64,000 nt of DNA from Mycolicibacterium frederiksbergense (GTDB lineage Bacteria; Actinomycetota; Actinomycetes; Mycobacteriales; Mycobacteriaceae): contig NZ_JARXVE010000012.1 of NCBI RefSeq assembly GCF_029893345.1, positions 120,176 to 184,175 of the forward strand. Direction: 5' to 3'. The notes below the pieces were generated by a model, which saw only the letters and a list, made by a program, of their open reading frames with translations, was not told the DNA's origin and did no database searches. Shown one piece after another: positions 34,001 to 41,930 of the stretch. A program made the translations under genes and the position numbers. Within the stretch, counting starts at the first letter, position 1. The number at the start of each line of letters is the position of its first letter.

Positions 34001-34060
34001 GCGAGCAGACGCAGAATCGCCCATCTTCGTTGGAAAATGGGCGATTCTGCGTCTGCTCGC
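34001..34060. terminator. 24-bp perfect hairpin between DUF5313 and pstB
   Basis: The arms at 34001-34024 and 34037-34060 are perfectly complementary over 24 bp and begin GCGAGCAGACGCAGAATCGC. The 12-base loop itself contains TTC/GAA. The genes on both sides converge on it, so it can end both transcripts. Confidence 0.85.
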
Positions 34061-34070
34061 GGGAGGGAAC

Positions 34071-34847
34071 TCAGCCGAAACGGCCGGAGATGTAATCCTC
34101 GGTCGCCTTCTGGCTGGGATTGGAGAAGATCTTCTCGGTGTCGTCGATCTCGATCAGACGGCCCGGTTTGCCGGTGGCCTCCAGATTGAAGAACGCGGTC
34201 TGATCGCTCACCCGGGCGGCCTGCTGCATATTGTGCGTGACGATGACGATGGTGAAATCCAGCTTCAGCGTGGAGATCAAATCCTCAATGGCCAGGGTAG
34301 AGATCGGGTCGAGCGCCGAACAGGGCTCGTCCATCAACAGCACGTCCGGCTGAACCGCGATGGCGCGGGCGATGCACAACCGCTGCTGCTGACCACCCGA
34401 CAGGCCGCCACCGGGCTTGTCCAGGCGGTCCTTGACCTCGTTCCACAGGTTGGCGCCGCGCAGCGAGCGCTCTGCGACCTCGTCGAGGACCTTGCGGTTG
34501 CGCACCCCCTGCAGCTTCAACCCGGCCACCACATTGTCGCGAATCGACATGGTGGGGAACGGATTCGGACGCTGGAACACCATTCCGATGGTCTTGCGCA
34601 CCCCGACCGGGTCCACCCCGGCACCGTAGATGTCCTCACCGTCGAGCAGCACCGAACCCTCGACCCGGGCACCGGGGATCACCTCGTGCATGCGGTTCAG
34701 CGTGCGCAGCACCGTCGACTTTCCGCAGCCCGACGGTCCGATGAAGGCCGTCACGCTGCGCGGCTGCACCGACAGCGAAACGTCGGAAACGGCATGGAAC
34801 GCGCCGTAGTAGATGTTGACGTCTTTGAGATCCAGCCGCTTGGCCAT
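34071..34847 (-). CDS. pstB: Phosphate ABC transporter ATP-binding protein PstB (PhoT)
   Basis: This 258-residue ATPase of the high-affinity phosphate importer has Walker A GPSGCGKST, the PstB-specific Q-loop VFQRPNPFPTMSI, signature LSGGQQQR, Walker B VLLMDEPCSALDP and VTHNMQQAAR. It is the last gene of pstSCAB. In M. tuberculosis the single gene phoT holds this position next to mshD, without pstSCA. Confidence 0.97.
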   Translation of the reverse strand: MAKRLDLKDVNIYYGAFHAVSDVSLSVQPRSVTAFIGPSGCGKSTVLRTLNRMHEVIPGARVEGSVLLDGEDIYGAGVDPVGVRKTIGMVFQRPNPFPTMSIRDNVVAGLKLQGVRNRKVLDEVAERSLRGANLWNEVKDRLDKPGGGLSGGQQQRLCIARAIAVQPDVLLMDEPCSALDPISTLAIEDLISTLKLDFTIVIVTHNMQQAARVSDQTAFFNLEATGKPGRLIEIDDTEKIFSNPSQKATEDYISGRFG

Positions 34848-34856
34848 GGATTGCTC

Positions 34857-35771
34857 CTAAACCTTCTTGGGGGAAAAGAATTTCGCGACCATGCGGGCGC
34901 CGATGTTGAGCAGAGCGATCAGCAGGATCAGCGTCAGCGCTGCACCCCACATCCGGTCGGTGGGCACCGGGTTGGCGCCGGCTCCTGCCGAGATCTGGTC
35001 GTACATCATGCCCGGCAGCGACCCCATGAAGCCGCCGAACATGTTGAAGTTCATCGCCTGGGCGTAGCCGACCAGGATCAGCAATGGCGCGGTCTCACCC
35101 ATCACCCGGGCCAGCGCCAGCATCACACCGGTCACGATGCCCGACAGCGCCGTCGGGATCACGATCCGCACGATCGTCTTCCATTTCGGTACGCCCAGTG
35201 CATAGCTGGCCTCGCGCAGGTCCATCGGCACGATGCGCAGCATCTCCTCGGTGGCCCGCACGATCACCGGAATCATCAACAGCACCAACGACAATGACAC
35301 GGCGAAACCGGAGCGCCCGAATCCCAGCGTTGCCACCCACAATGCGTAGATGAACAGCGCTGCCACGATCGAGGGCACACCGGTGAGGATGTCCACCATG
35401 AACGTGGTGATCTTGCCCAATCGGGTGCCGCCACCGTATTCGACCAGGTACACCGCCACCAGCACGCCGATCGGAATGGAGATCAGCGAGCACACCAGGC
35501 CCTGCAGCACGGTGCCCACAACCGCGTGGTACACACCGCCGCCGGCAGTGAACGTGGTCATACCGGCCTGAGAGTTGGTGAACCACGTCGGCGAGCTGAG
35601 CGCCGTCCAGCCTCGGCTGATCACCGAGTACAGCACCCAGATCAGCGGCACCAGCGCGATCAACAATGACAGGGTCACCAGCACCGTGGCCAGATGATTG
35701 GTCACCTTACGACGCAGGCTCACCCCTTGGAACGCGGGCGCCTTGACCGGCTGTTCGAGCGTGGAGGTCAT
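34857..35771 (-). CDS. pstA: Phosphate ABC transporter permease PstA
   Basis: This 304-residue permease has six predicted helices and the EAA loop LREASYALGVPKWKTIVRI. ATG at 35771 overlaps the pstC stop (ATGA); in-frame extension further upstream runs inside pstC and is rejected. It pairs with PstC to form the channel. Confidence 0.96.
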   Translation of the reverse strand: MTSTLEQPVKAPAFQGVSLRRKVTNHLATVLVTLSLLIALVPLIWVLYSVISRGWTALSSPTWFTNSQAGMTTFTAGGGVYHAVVGTVLQGLVCSLISIPIGVLVAVYLVEYGGGTRLGKITTFMVDILTGVPSIVAALFIYALWVATLGFGRSGFAVSLSLVLLMIPVIVRATEEMLRIVPMDLREASYALGVPKWKTIVRIVIPTALSGIVTGVMLALARVMGETAPLLILVGYAQAMNFNMFGGFMGSLPGMMYDQISAGAGANPVPTDRMWGAALTLILLIALLNIGARMVAKFFSPKKV

Positions 35772-36838
35772 GCGCGTCCCTTCCCTGAGACAGCGGCGCG
35801 AGCCAGCGAGTTCACCACGAAGGTGAGGATGAACAGCACCAGGCCGGCGGCAATGTAGGCGCCCGCCTTGTACTGGTCGTTGAATTCGCTTGCGGTGGCG
35901 GCGATCTTGCTGGCGAAGGTGTAGCCGCCGTCGAACAGTGACCAACTGAACGCGGTCTGGGTGCCGCGCAGGACGATCAGCAGTGCAATGGTCTCGCCGA
36001 GCGCGCGGCCCAGGCCCAGCATGGCGCCGCTGATGTACCCGGACAGGCCGAACGGCAGCACCGTGGTGCGCACCACCTCCCAGCGGGTGGCGCCCAGCGC
36101 CAGCGCGGCCTCGATCTGGCCGCGCGGGGTCTGGGTGAACACCTCGCGGGTTACCGCGGTGATGATCGGCAGGATCATCACCGCCAGCACGATGCCGGCG
36201 GTGAAGATGGTGCCGCCACCGGCCACCGAGGCGTTACCCGTCTTGAACAGAAACAGCCAGCCCAGATTGGTATTGAGCCACACCGCAACGGGTTTGATCG
36301 TGGGCGCCAGCACGTACAGGCCCCACACGCCGTAGACGATGGACGGTACGGCGGCGAGCAGGTCCACCAGATAGGACAGCGGGCCGACCAGTCGTCGCGG
36401 TGCGTACTGGGTCAGATAGATCGCGATGCCCAAGGCCACTGGCATCGCCAGCAGCAACGCGAACACTGAGACGAACACCGTCACCTGCAGCAGGTCGAAG
36501 ATGCCGAAGTGCATCGCCGAGGTGTCGGTGGTGATCCAGTTGCCGCCGTAGAGAAAGAAATTCTCCTTGTTGCGGGCCAGCGCCGGAATCGCGCGCCAGA
36601 GCAGGAACACCCCGATCGCCGCGATGAGCGCGACGATCAGGATGCCCGAACCGGTGGCCGCGGAGCGGAAGATCCGGTCGCCGAGGCGGACTTTAGCTCC
36701 CTTGGAGGGATCGGTTGAAATAGGTTCTGGCTCGGGGAAAGGGGAGGCGAGTGTCTCCCCCGACCCCGAATCAGCTGGATTCGGCGTTATCACTGTTGTC
36801 CCGTCGGGGCCCCGGTTGGTCATTTGGTCCGAATCCAT
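35768..36838 (-). CDS. pstC: Phosphate ABC transporter permease PstC
   Basis: This 356-residue permease has an N-terminal cytoplasmic extension of about 60 residues and six helices. The EAA loop is QIEAALALGATRWEVVRTT. ATG 36838 is used, with another Met at 36823. It is 36 bases downstream of pstS and overlaps pstA. Confidence 0.96.
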   Translation of the reverse strand: MDSDQMTNRGPDGTTVITPNPADSGSGETLASPFPEPEPISTDPSKGAKVRLGDRIFRSAATGSGILIVALIAAIGVFLLWRAIPALARNKENFFLYGGNWITTDTSAMHFGIFDLLQVTVFVSVFALLLAMPVALGIAIYLTQYAPRRLVGPLSYLVDLLAAVPSIVYGVWGLYVLAPTIKPVAVWLNTNLGWLFLFKTGNASVAGGGTIFTAGIVLAVMILPIITAVTREVFTQTPRGQIEAALALGATRWEVVRTTVLPFGLSGYISGAMLGLGRALGETIALLIVLRGTQTAFSWSLFDGGYTFASKIAATASEFNDQYKAGAYIAAGLVLFILTFVVNSLARAAVSGKGRA

Positions 36839-36874
36839 CCTCGTCCAAATTCGTCCTCTTACGCCAGTCCGCTA

Positions 36875-38014
36875 TTACGCGATGGCCTCGACCGAGGCCA
36901 GCAGGCGCTGCTTGAAAGCGTCGGGCAGCGCGATGTAGCCGGCCTGCGACAGGCTGCCCTGTCCCTCGTTGGCGGCCACCGTCAGGAACGACTTGACGGC
37001 CGCGGCGGTGTCGGCGTCGTAGCCCTTCGAGCAAACGATCTCGTAGGTGGCCAGCACCAGCGGGTACACCCCGGCCTCCTTCGACGCGTACAGCGCGTTC
37101 AGGTCCAGGGCCAGGTCCTTGCCGTCACCCTTGAACTTCGCGGCGTCGACAGCCTTGCCGGTGGACTGATCGTCGAGCGCCACCGCACCGGCACCGCTGT
37201 CGATCTGGGCGTAGGGCAGGCCGGCCGCGGCGGCCGGGCTCTTCTCGACGTAGCCGATCGAGCCGGGGGTGGCCTGCACGGCCTGCACCACGCCGGAGGA
37301 CTTCTGCGCGCCCTCACCGGCTCCACCCTGGAATTCCTTGCCCGCACCCTTGGTCCAGGTCTGTGGCGCGGCGGCGCCCAGGTACTTCTGGAAGTTGTCG
37401 GTGGTGCCCGAGGAATCCGAACGGTAGATCGGCTTGATGTCCAGGTCGGGCAGGGTGGCGCCACTGTTGAGCGCGGCGATCTCCGGGTCGTTCCACTTGG
37501 CGATCTGGCCCTGGAAGATCTTGGCGAGTACGTCCGGGCTCACCACGAGGTGGTCGACACCCTGGACGTTGTAGGCCAGCGCGACCGGGCCGAACACCAG
37601 CGGCAGGTTCCAGGCCTCGTTGCCACCGCAGCGTTCGGCGGCCTTGGCGACCTGATCGTCCTTGAGCGCCGAGTCGGAGCCGGCGAAGTCGACCTGCTTG
37701 GCGATGAACTGATCCACACCCGCGCCCGAACCGGTCGGGTTGTAGGACAGGTTCTTGCCGGAGCAAACCTGCCCCCACACCTTGTTGAACTCCGCGATGG
37801 CATTCTGCTGAGCCGTCGATCCCTCAGCCGTCAGGGAATTCTTGCCGGCACAGTTGGCCGAGGCGGCCGCCGGGCTACCCGCGGCTGCGGAAGTAGCGGG
37901 ACCGGCGTTGTTGTCGCTGCCGCACGCGGTCAGCGCGAACGCCGCAACGGCCGTCGCGGACAGCGCGACACCGAACGGCTTGCCGAAACCCTTGCCAATG
38001 CTGATGAGCTTCAC
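36875..38014 (-). CDS. pstS: Phosphate-binding lipoprotein PstS
   Basis: This lipid-anchored receptor captures phosphate outside the membrane. It has a signal peptide with lipobox ALTACGSD. The phosphate-site segments are AEGSTAQQNAI, SDSALKDDQ and RSDSSGTTDNFQKYL. The GTG at 38014 (VKLISIGKGFG) is preferred; an in-frame GTG at 38023 is possible. A TAGGTT -10 (38058-38053) and a PHO-box-like repeat (38107-38086) lie upstream, in keeping with induction in low phosphate. Length is about 379 residues. Confidence 0.96.
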   Translation of the reverse strand: MKLISIGKGFGKPFGVALSATAVAAFALTACGSDNNAGPATSAAAGSPAAASANCAGKNSLTAEGSTAQQNAIAEFNKVWGQVCSGKNLSYNPTGSGAGVDQFIAKQVDFAGSDSALKDDQVAKAAERCGGNEAWNLPLVFGPVALAYNVQGVDHLVVSPDVLAKIFQGQIAKWNDPEIAALNSGATLPDLDIKPIYRSDSSGTTDNFQKYLGAAAPQTWTKGAGKEFQGGAGEGAQKSSGVVQAVQATPGSIGYVEKSPAAAAGLPYAQIDSGAGAVALDDQSTGKAVDAAKFKGDGKDLALDLNALYASKEAGVYPLVLATYEIVCSKGYDADTAAAVKSFLTVAANEGQGSLSQAGYIALPDAFKQRLLASVEAIA

Positions 38015-38085
38015 TTGTCCCACTTTCAGTCGACGGCTTCAAACCCTTCGGCAACCTATTCGGCCGCAGTGGACAGCTCGGGGAC

Positions 38086-38107
38086 AGCAGATGAATCGAC
38101 AATGAAC
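38086..38107 (-). promoter_or_regulatory. PHO-box-like direct repeat upstream of pstS
   Basis: On the minus strand GTTCATTGTCG is followed by ATTCATCTGCT, an 11-bp-period repeat. With the TAGGTT -10 at 38058-38053 and a start near 38046, the box covers about -61 to -40. The geometry is almost that of the box before phoU. Confidence 0.65.
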
Positions 38108-38135
38108 AGCTTCAGCATGTCCACAGGTGAAACAG

Positions 38136-39014
38136 TTAACCGACGGCGTATGCAGCGTCGACGCTGAACACCTGGAAACCCAAGTTTCGGTAGGTGGCCA
38201 CCGCCGCCGAGTTATCTGCCTCGACGTAAAGCGTCACCGTCGGCAGGTTCCGATCGGCGAGATGGTGCAGGCCGACCAGCGTGAGCACCGACCCGAGACC
38301 GCGTCCCTGGGCGGCGGGGTCGACGCCGACGATGTAGACCTCGCCGAGTTCGGCGCTGTGCCTTTTCGTCCAGTGGAAGCCCAGCAGCGCGCCGGTGTGT
38401 TCGTCGAACGCCTCGAACAGCCCCTCGGGGTCGAACCACGGCTCGTCGCGTCGTTCGGCGATCTCGCGTTCGGTCCAGCCGCCCTGCTCCGGATGCCAGG
38501 AGAAGGCGGCGTTGTTGACCCGCAGGATCTCGGCGTCGTCACCCGGGCCGGCGTAGGTGGCGATCCGCACCCCGTCCGCGGTGCGCAGCGGCGGCAGGTC
38601 GGCGAGCGGGCGGCGCATCTGCAGCAGTTCGCGGGCCAGTTTCAGGTCCAACCCGGCGGCCAGCTCCTGGGCGGCGGCCAGGTTGCCGTGCGCCCAGATT
38701 CTGGTGCCCGCTCCGCCCGCGGCCAGTCCGGCACGGGCCAGTGCGGTACCGACGCCGCGCCGTCTGGCCTGCGGGTGCACCACCAGTTCGGCCATCGCCG
38801 GGTCGTCGCCGGCGGCCGGGGCCAGGTTCAGGTAGCCGATCAGGTCGGCACCGTCAGTTGCCACCAGATGGCGGGTGCGGTCACGGCCCAGCTCGCGCAG
38901 CACCTGATCGCCCACCGGCGCTACGCCGTCGGCCGAGGTGGCTGCGGCGATCAGCTCACGAATCCGGGTTTGTTCGGCCTCGGCCAGGCCGGTGCGCCAG
39001 TCGAGTTCGGTCAC
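38136..39014 (-). CDS. mshD: Mycothiol synthase MshD
   Basis: MshD acetylates Cys-GlcN-Ins with acetyl-CoA in the last step of mycothiol synthesis. The 292-residue protein has two GNAT domains with acetyl-CoA loops RRRGVGTALARAG and QGRGLGSVLTLVG. The C-terminal domain (EVYIVGVDPAAQ) is the active one in the family. A GTG start at 39014 overlaps the glnR stop (GTGA), so the two are coupled. Confidence 0.96.
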   Translation of the reverse strand: MTELDWRTGLAEAEQTRIRELIAAATSADGVAPVGDQVLRELGRDRTRHLVATDGADLIGYLNLAPAAGDDPAMAELVVHPQARRRGVGTALARAGLAAGGAGTRIWAHGNLAAAQELAAGLDLKLARELLQMRRPLADLPPLRTADGVRIATYAGPGDDAEILRVNNAAFSWHPEQGGWTEREIAERRDEPWFDPEGLFEAFDEHTGALLGFHWTKRHSAELGEVYIVGVDPAAQGRGLGSVLTLVGLHHLADRNLPTVTLYVEADNSAAVATYRNLGFQVFSVDAAYAVG

Positions 39015-39790
39015 TGGCTGGGCAGCCTGTCTACCAATGGTTCGTCCACGTCATCCATTGTCGGGTCGAAGTCGTCGCTGTGGTCGGGTACCCCGGCCAC
39101 AGCGGCCGCTGCCGTGCGGCCCCGGGACGGGCGCACCGCTTTGTACCCGACGTTGCGCACGGTGCCGATCAGCGATTCGTATTCGGTGCCGAGCTTGGCC
39201 CGCAGACGACGGACGTGCACGTCGACCGTCCGGGTGCCACCGAAGAAGTCGTAGCCCCACACCTCCTGCAGCAACTGGGCCCGGGTGAAGACCCGGCCGG
39301 CGTGCTGCGCGAGGTACTTGAGCAACTCGAATTCCTTGTAGGTGAGGTCGAGCGGGCGGCCACGCAGCCGCGCGGTGTAGGTGCCCTCATCGATCATCAG
39401 CTCACCCAGCGTGATCTTGCCGACGTTCTCCTGGCTGGGGCCGCCCCCGCGGCGGCCCACCAGCAGCCGCAGCCGGGCGTCGATCTCGGCCGGGCCGGTG
39501 CCGGGCAGCAGGATTTCGTCCAGGCCCCACTCGTGGTTGACCGCGACCAACCCGCCCTCGTTGATCACCGCGACCACCGGGACGGCGGTACCCGTCGTCC
39601 CCAGCAGCCGGCACAGGCCGCGAGCGGCGGCAAGATCGCTGCGCGCGTCGACGATCGCCACGTCCGCATTGCCCGCTTCCAGCAGTGAGGACACCTCCGT
39701 CGGTGCGGTGCGGACGGTATGGGCCAGTAACGACAGGGAGGGCAGGACCGACTCGGGATGCGGGTCGACGGTCAGTAGCAGAAGATCCAA
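39011..39790 (-). CDS. glnR: OmpR-type nitrogen regulator GlnR
   Basis: GlnR controls nitrogen assimilation genes in mycobacteria. It is an atypical response regulator whose receiver domain (with VDARSDLAAARG) lacks a full phosphorylation pocket. The winged-helix DNA-binding domain runs from about residue 130 (LDLTYKEFELLKYLAQ, then TRTVDVHVRRLRAKLG). The start is taken as TTG 39790, which has GGAGG five bases upstream and aligns with the known N-terminus (LDLLLLTVDPHP). The gene order glnR-mshD matches Rv0818-Rv0819. Confidence 0.93.
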   Translation of the reverse strand: MDLLLLTVDPHPESVLPSLSLLAHTVRTAPTEVSSLLEAGNADVAIVDARSDLAAARGLCRLLGTTGTAVPVVAVINEGGLVAVNHEWGLDEILLPGTGPAEIDARLRLLVGRRGGGPSQENVGKITLGELMIDEGTYTARLRGRPLDLTYKEFELLKYLAQHAGRVFTRAQLLQEVWGYDFFGGTRTVDVHVRRLRAKLGTEYESLIGTVRNVGYKAVRPSRGRTAAAAVAGVPDHSDDFDPTMDDVDEPLVDRLPSQ

Positions 39791-39972
39791 CAGGTCCTCC
39801 GGCGCGCCGGGCAATCACTACTCACGATCGCCCGGACACCGATGTCCGCACGGTCGGATTCGCGACTGACATGTAGCCGTTACCGGCCCTTAGTGACCTA
39901 ACGATAACGCCTCACCTGCTAATTAGCCGCTCCGCGCGGTTCGGCCGGGCAGCCGTGGGCGACAATGTGGCG

Positions 39973-40770
39973 GTGCGCAAACTGCTGATCGGGCTCACCG
40001 CGACCGTGACCGCGTTAGTCGTCGGGCTCGTCGGCACCGATTTCGGGGCCGCCATCTACGCCGAGTACCGGTTGGCCCGCAATGTGCGCAGCGTCGCCGG
40101 GCTGAACTGGGATCCCTGGGTGGCCATTCTGGGTTTCCCGTTCCTTCCCCAGGTCCGCAACCACCGCTACCGGGAGGTCGAGATCCGGGCCAACGGCGTC
40201 GATCACCCCGTGGTGGGCAAGGCGTCGCTGGAGTCCACCCTGCACCACATCGACCTCACCGACTCGTCCTGGCTGATCCGCCCCGACGCACCCATGCATG
40301 TCGGCAAGGCGGAGAGCCGCATCATCATCGACTCGACGCATATCGGCCGGTACATGGGCATCGACGACCTGCTGGTCGAGGCTCCCGCACGAGAGACCAA
40401 CGATGCCACCGGGGGCACCACCGAGTCCGGTATCTCCAGCAGTCAGGGGCTGGTGTTCACCGGCACGCCCAAGTCCGCTGGGCTGGACAAGCGGGTCAGC
40501 GTGGCGGTCGACCTGTCGATCGCCGGGAAAGACCAGACCACGCTGGTGCTGACCGCGACCGGAATCCTCACCGGACCCGGAACCGCCGACGAGCCGGTGT
40601 CCGAGGAGCAGACCCCGGCGGTGCTGGCCGAGTTCAGCAACACCATCACCGGGCAGAAGCTGCCGTTCGGCATCGCGCCGACCACCGCGGGCGCGCGCGG
40701 CTCCGATGTGATCATCGAGGGCATCGCCACGGGAGTAACGATCGACCTGACCGGGTTCAGACAGTCATGA
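39973..40770 (+). CDS. lmeA: LmeA, lipomannan elongation protein
   Basis: LmeA is a periplasmic lipid-binding protein needed to extend the mannan backbone of lipomannan. The protein of about 265 residues has an N-terminal membrane anchor (LIGLTATVTALVVGLVGTDFG) and a DUF2993 domain with FPFLPQVRNHRYREVEI. GTG 39973 is chosen; an in-frame GTG at 39955 is also possible. It overlaps thiX by four bases. It is divergent from glnR, as Rv0817c is from Rv0818. Confidence 0.9.
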   Translation: MRKLLIGLTATVTALVVGLVGTDFGAAIYAEYRLARNVRSVAGLNWDPWVAILGFPFLPQVRNHRYREVEIRANGVDHPVVGKASLESTLHHIDLTDSSWLIRPDAPMHVGKAESRIIIDSTHIGRYMGIDDLLVEAPARETNDATGGTTESGISSSQGLVFTGTPKSAGLDKRVSVAVDLSIAGKDQTTLVLTATGILTGPGTADEPVSEEQTPAVLAEFSNTITGQKLPFGIAPTTAGARGSDVIIEGIATGVTIDLTGFRQS

Positions 40771-41189
40771 GCTCTCCGATGGTGCTGGTGATCGTGGTGC
40801 TCGTCGGCACCCTCGGGGTGGCCTACGTGATCGGTCGCTTGATCACGCTGCGCGCCAGCATGATCAGGGCGGGCGAGGAGGCCGCCGACATCGACACCAG
40901 TGGTCTGGGGTTGTCGCACACCGGCCCGACCGTGCTGCACTTCTCGGCCGAATGGTGCGGACCCTGCGCGGGGGTACGGCGAGTCGTCGAGCAGGTCTGC
41001 GCGGAACTGCCCGAGGTTGCTCACGTCGAGATCGATATGGACGCCAATCCCGAAGCCGCCAGGCGGCTTTCGGTCCTGTCGCTGCCCACCACCATCATCT
41101 TCGACAAGGACGGGCGGCCCCGGTACCGCACCAGCGGGGTTCCCAGGGCCGCTGACCTGCGCGCGGCGCTGGAACCACTGTTGGCCTGA
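40767..41189 (+). CDS. thiX: Membrane-anchored thioredoxin-like protein ThiX
   Basis: This 140-residue protein has one N-terminal membrane helix (MVLVIVVLVGTLGVAYVIG) and a thioredoxin domain with the active site WCGPC (C64 and C67). The cis-Pro lies in LSLPTTIIF. The topology suggests a cytoplasmic or membrane-face redox role. It overlaps lmeA (ATGA) and precedes the sulfur operon leader, as Rv0816c precedes Rv0815c. Confidence 0.92.
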   Translation: MSSPMVLVIVVLVGTLGVAYVIGRLITLRASMIRAGEEAADIDTSGLGLSHTGPTVLHFSAEWCGPCAGVRRVVEQVCAELPEVAHVEIDMDANPEAARRLSVLSLPTTIIFDKDGRPRYRTSGVPRAADLRAALEPLLA

Positions 41190-41205
41190 CCTGGCGATCA
41201 TTGGG

Positions 41206-41211
41206 TAAGCT
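41206..41211 (+). promoter_or_regulatory. -10 element of the Cys-leader transcript
   Basis: TAAGCT lies exactly seven bases before the GTG of the leader peptide, so transcription should start on the start codon. Confidence 0.7.
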
Positions 41212-41218
41212 GTCGTTC

Positions 41219-41311
41219 GTGTCAGCCCGCCTTGAGCTTGTGCTCACCAAGCGCCGCACAGTGGATCTGTGCCGCGTTGCGGGTTGCTGCTGTTGTTGTT
41301 GTTGCTGTTGA
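41219..41311 (+). CDS. Leaderless polycysteine leader peptide (Cys attenuator)
   Basis: This 30-residue frame starts at GTG 41219 on a probable leaderless mRNA. It ends in eight consecutive Cys codons (41285-41308) just before TGA. Such leaders are known in mycobacteria as cysteine-responsive attenuators: ribosomes stall at the Cys run when charged tRNA-Cys is scarce and so relieve repression of the downstream operon. A GC-rich hairpin (about 41310-41341) follows. The genes served are DUF4395, cysA2 and sseC. Confidence 0.93.
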   Translation: MSARLELVLTKRRTVDLCRVAGCCCCCCCC

Positions 41312-41341
41312 GCGCAGCCGCGCGCCTTTGCGCGCCCGCTC
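41310..41341 (+). promoter_or_regulatory. Hairpin after the Cys leader
   Basis: GAGCG at the leader stop pairs with CGCTC, with an inner CGCGC/GCGCG stem. It overlaps the leader stop codon, so ribosome position can decide whether it forms. Its role as attenuator is inferred. Confidence 0.5.
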
Positions 41342-41399
41342 GGGTTCTGTGCCCTGAGCCTGCACACAAACAGATCTTCAACAACAGGAGTTTGTTCGT

Positions 41400-41894
41400 A
41401 TGTCATCGACGTCACCCCGGCATATCGCCGACGGCCAACCGGCCCAGGTGGACGTACGCAGCCCACGGTTCGCGGCCTGGATCACCACCGCGGTTCTGAT
41501 CGCAACCCTGCTGATCGCCGGCGTGAACGAGTCGGCCGCCACGGCGCTACTGGGCGCACAGGCGGTGGTGTTCGCGATCGGCGCGCTGGGCGGCCCGCGC
41601 AAGCACCCCTACGGCCGACTGTTCGCCAGCCTCATCGCACCGCGCCTGACGCCGGTCACCGAGCGTGAGCCGGTGCCGCCGCTGAAATTCGCCCAGCTTC
41701 TCGGCTTCGTCTTCGCCGTCGTCGGCACCGCAGGGTTCGGCTTCGGCATCACCGCGCTCGGATTGGGCGCCACCGCACTCGCCCTGGTGGCGGCCTTCCT
41801 CAACGCCGCCTTCGGCATCTGTCTCGGTTGCCAGATCTACCCGCTGGCGGCCCGGCTGCGTCGCACGTCGATCCCCACAACTCAACCCGTCTGA
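41400..41894 (+). CDS. DUF4395 membrane protein
   Basis: This 164-residue protein has about four membrane segments. A CxxC-type motif (GICLGCQIYP) follows the last helix. DUF4395 proteins commonly sit beside rhodaneses and thioredoxins. The ATG at 41400 is preceded by AGGAG. It is the first structural gene under the Cys attenuator. The Cys pair and the neighbours suggest sulfur or thiol transport, but no function is established. Confidence 0.82.
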   Translation: MSSTSPRHIADGQPAQVDVRSPRFAAWITTAVLIATLLIAGVNESAATALLGAQAVVFAIGALGGPRKHPYGRLFASLIAPRLTPVTEREPVPPLKFAQLLGFVFAVVGTAGFGFGITALGLGATALALVAAFLNAAFGICLGCQIYPLAARLRRTSIPTTQPV

Positions 41895-41930
41895 AAACTC
41901 AAATGTGAAGCGACCGAAAGGAATTTGTAC

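Noticed and set aside
39815..39972. GlnR binding site between glnR and lmeA
   Set aside because: GTTAC and GATAAC stretches are present, but the spacing does not give a convincing GlnR box.
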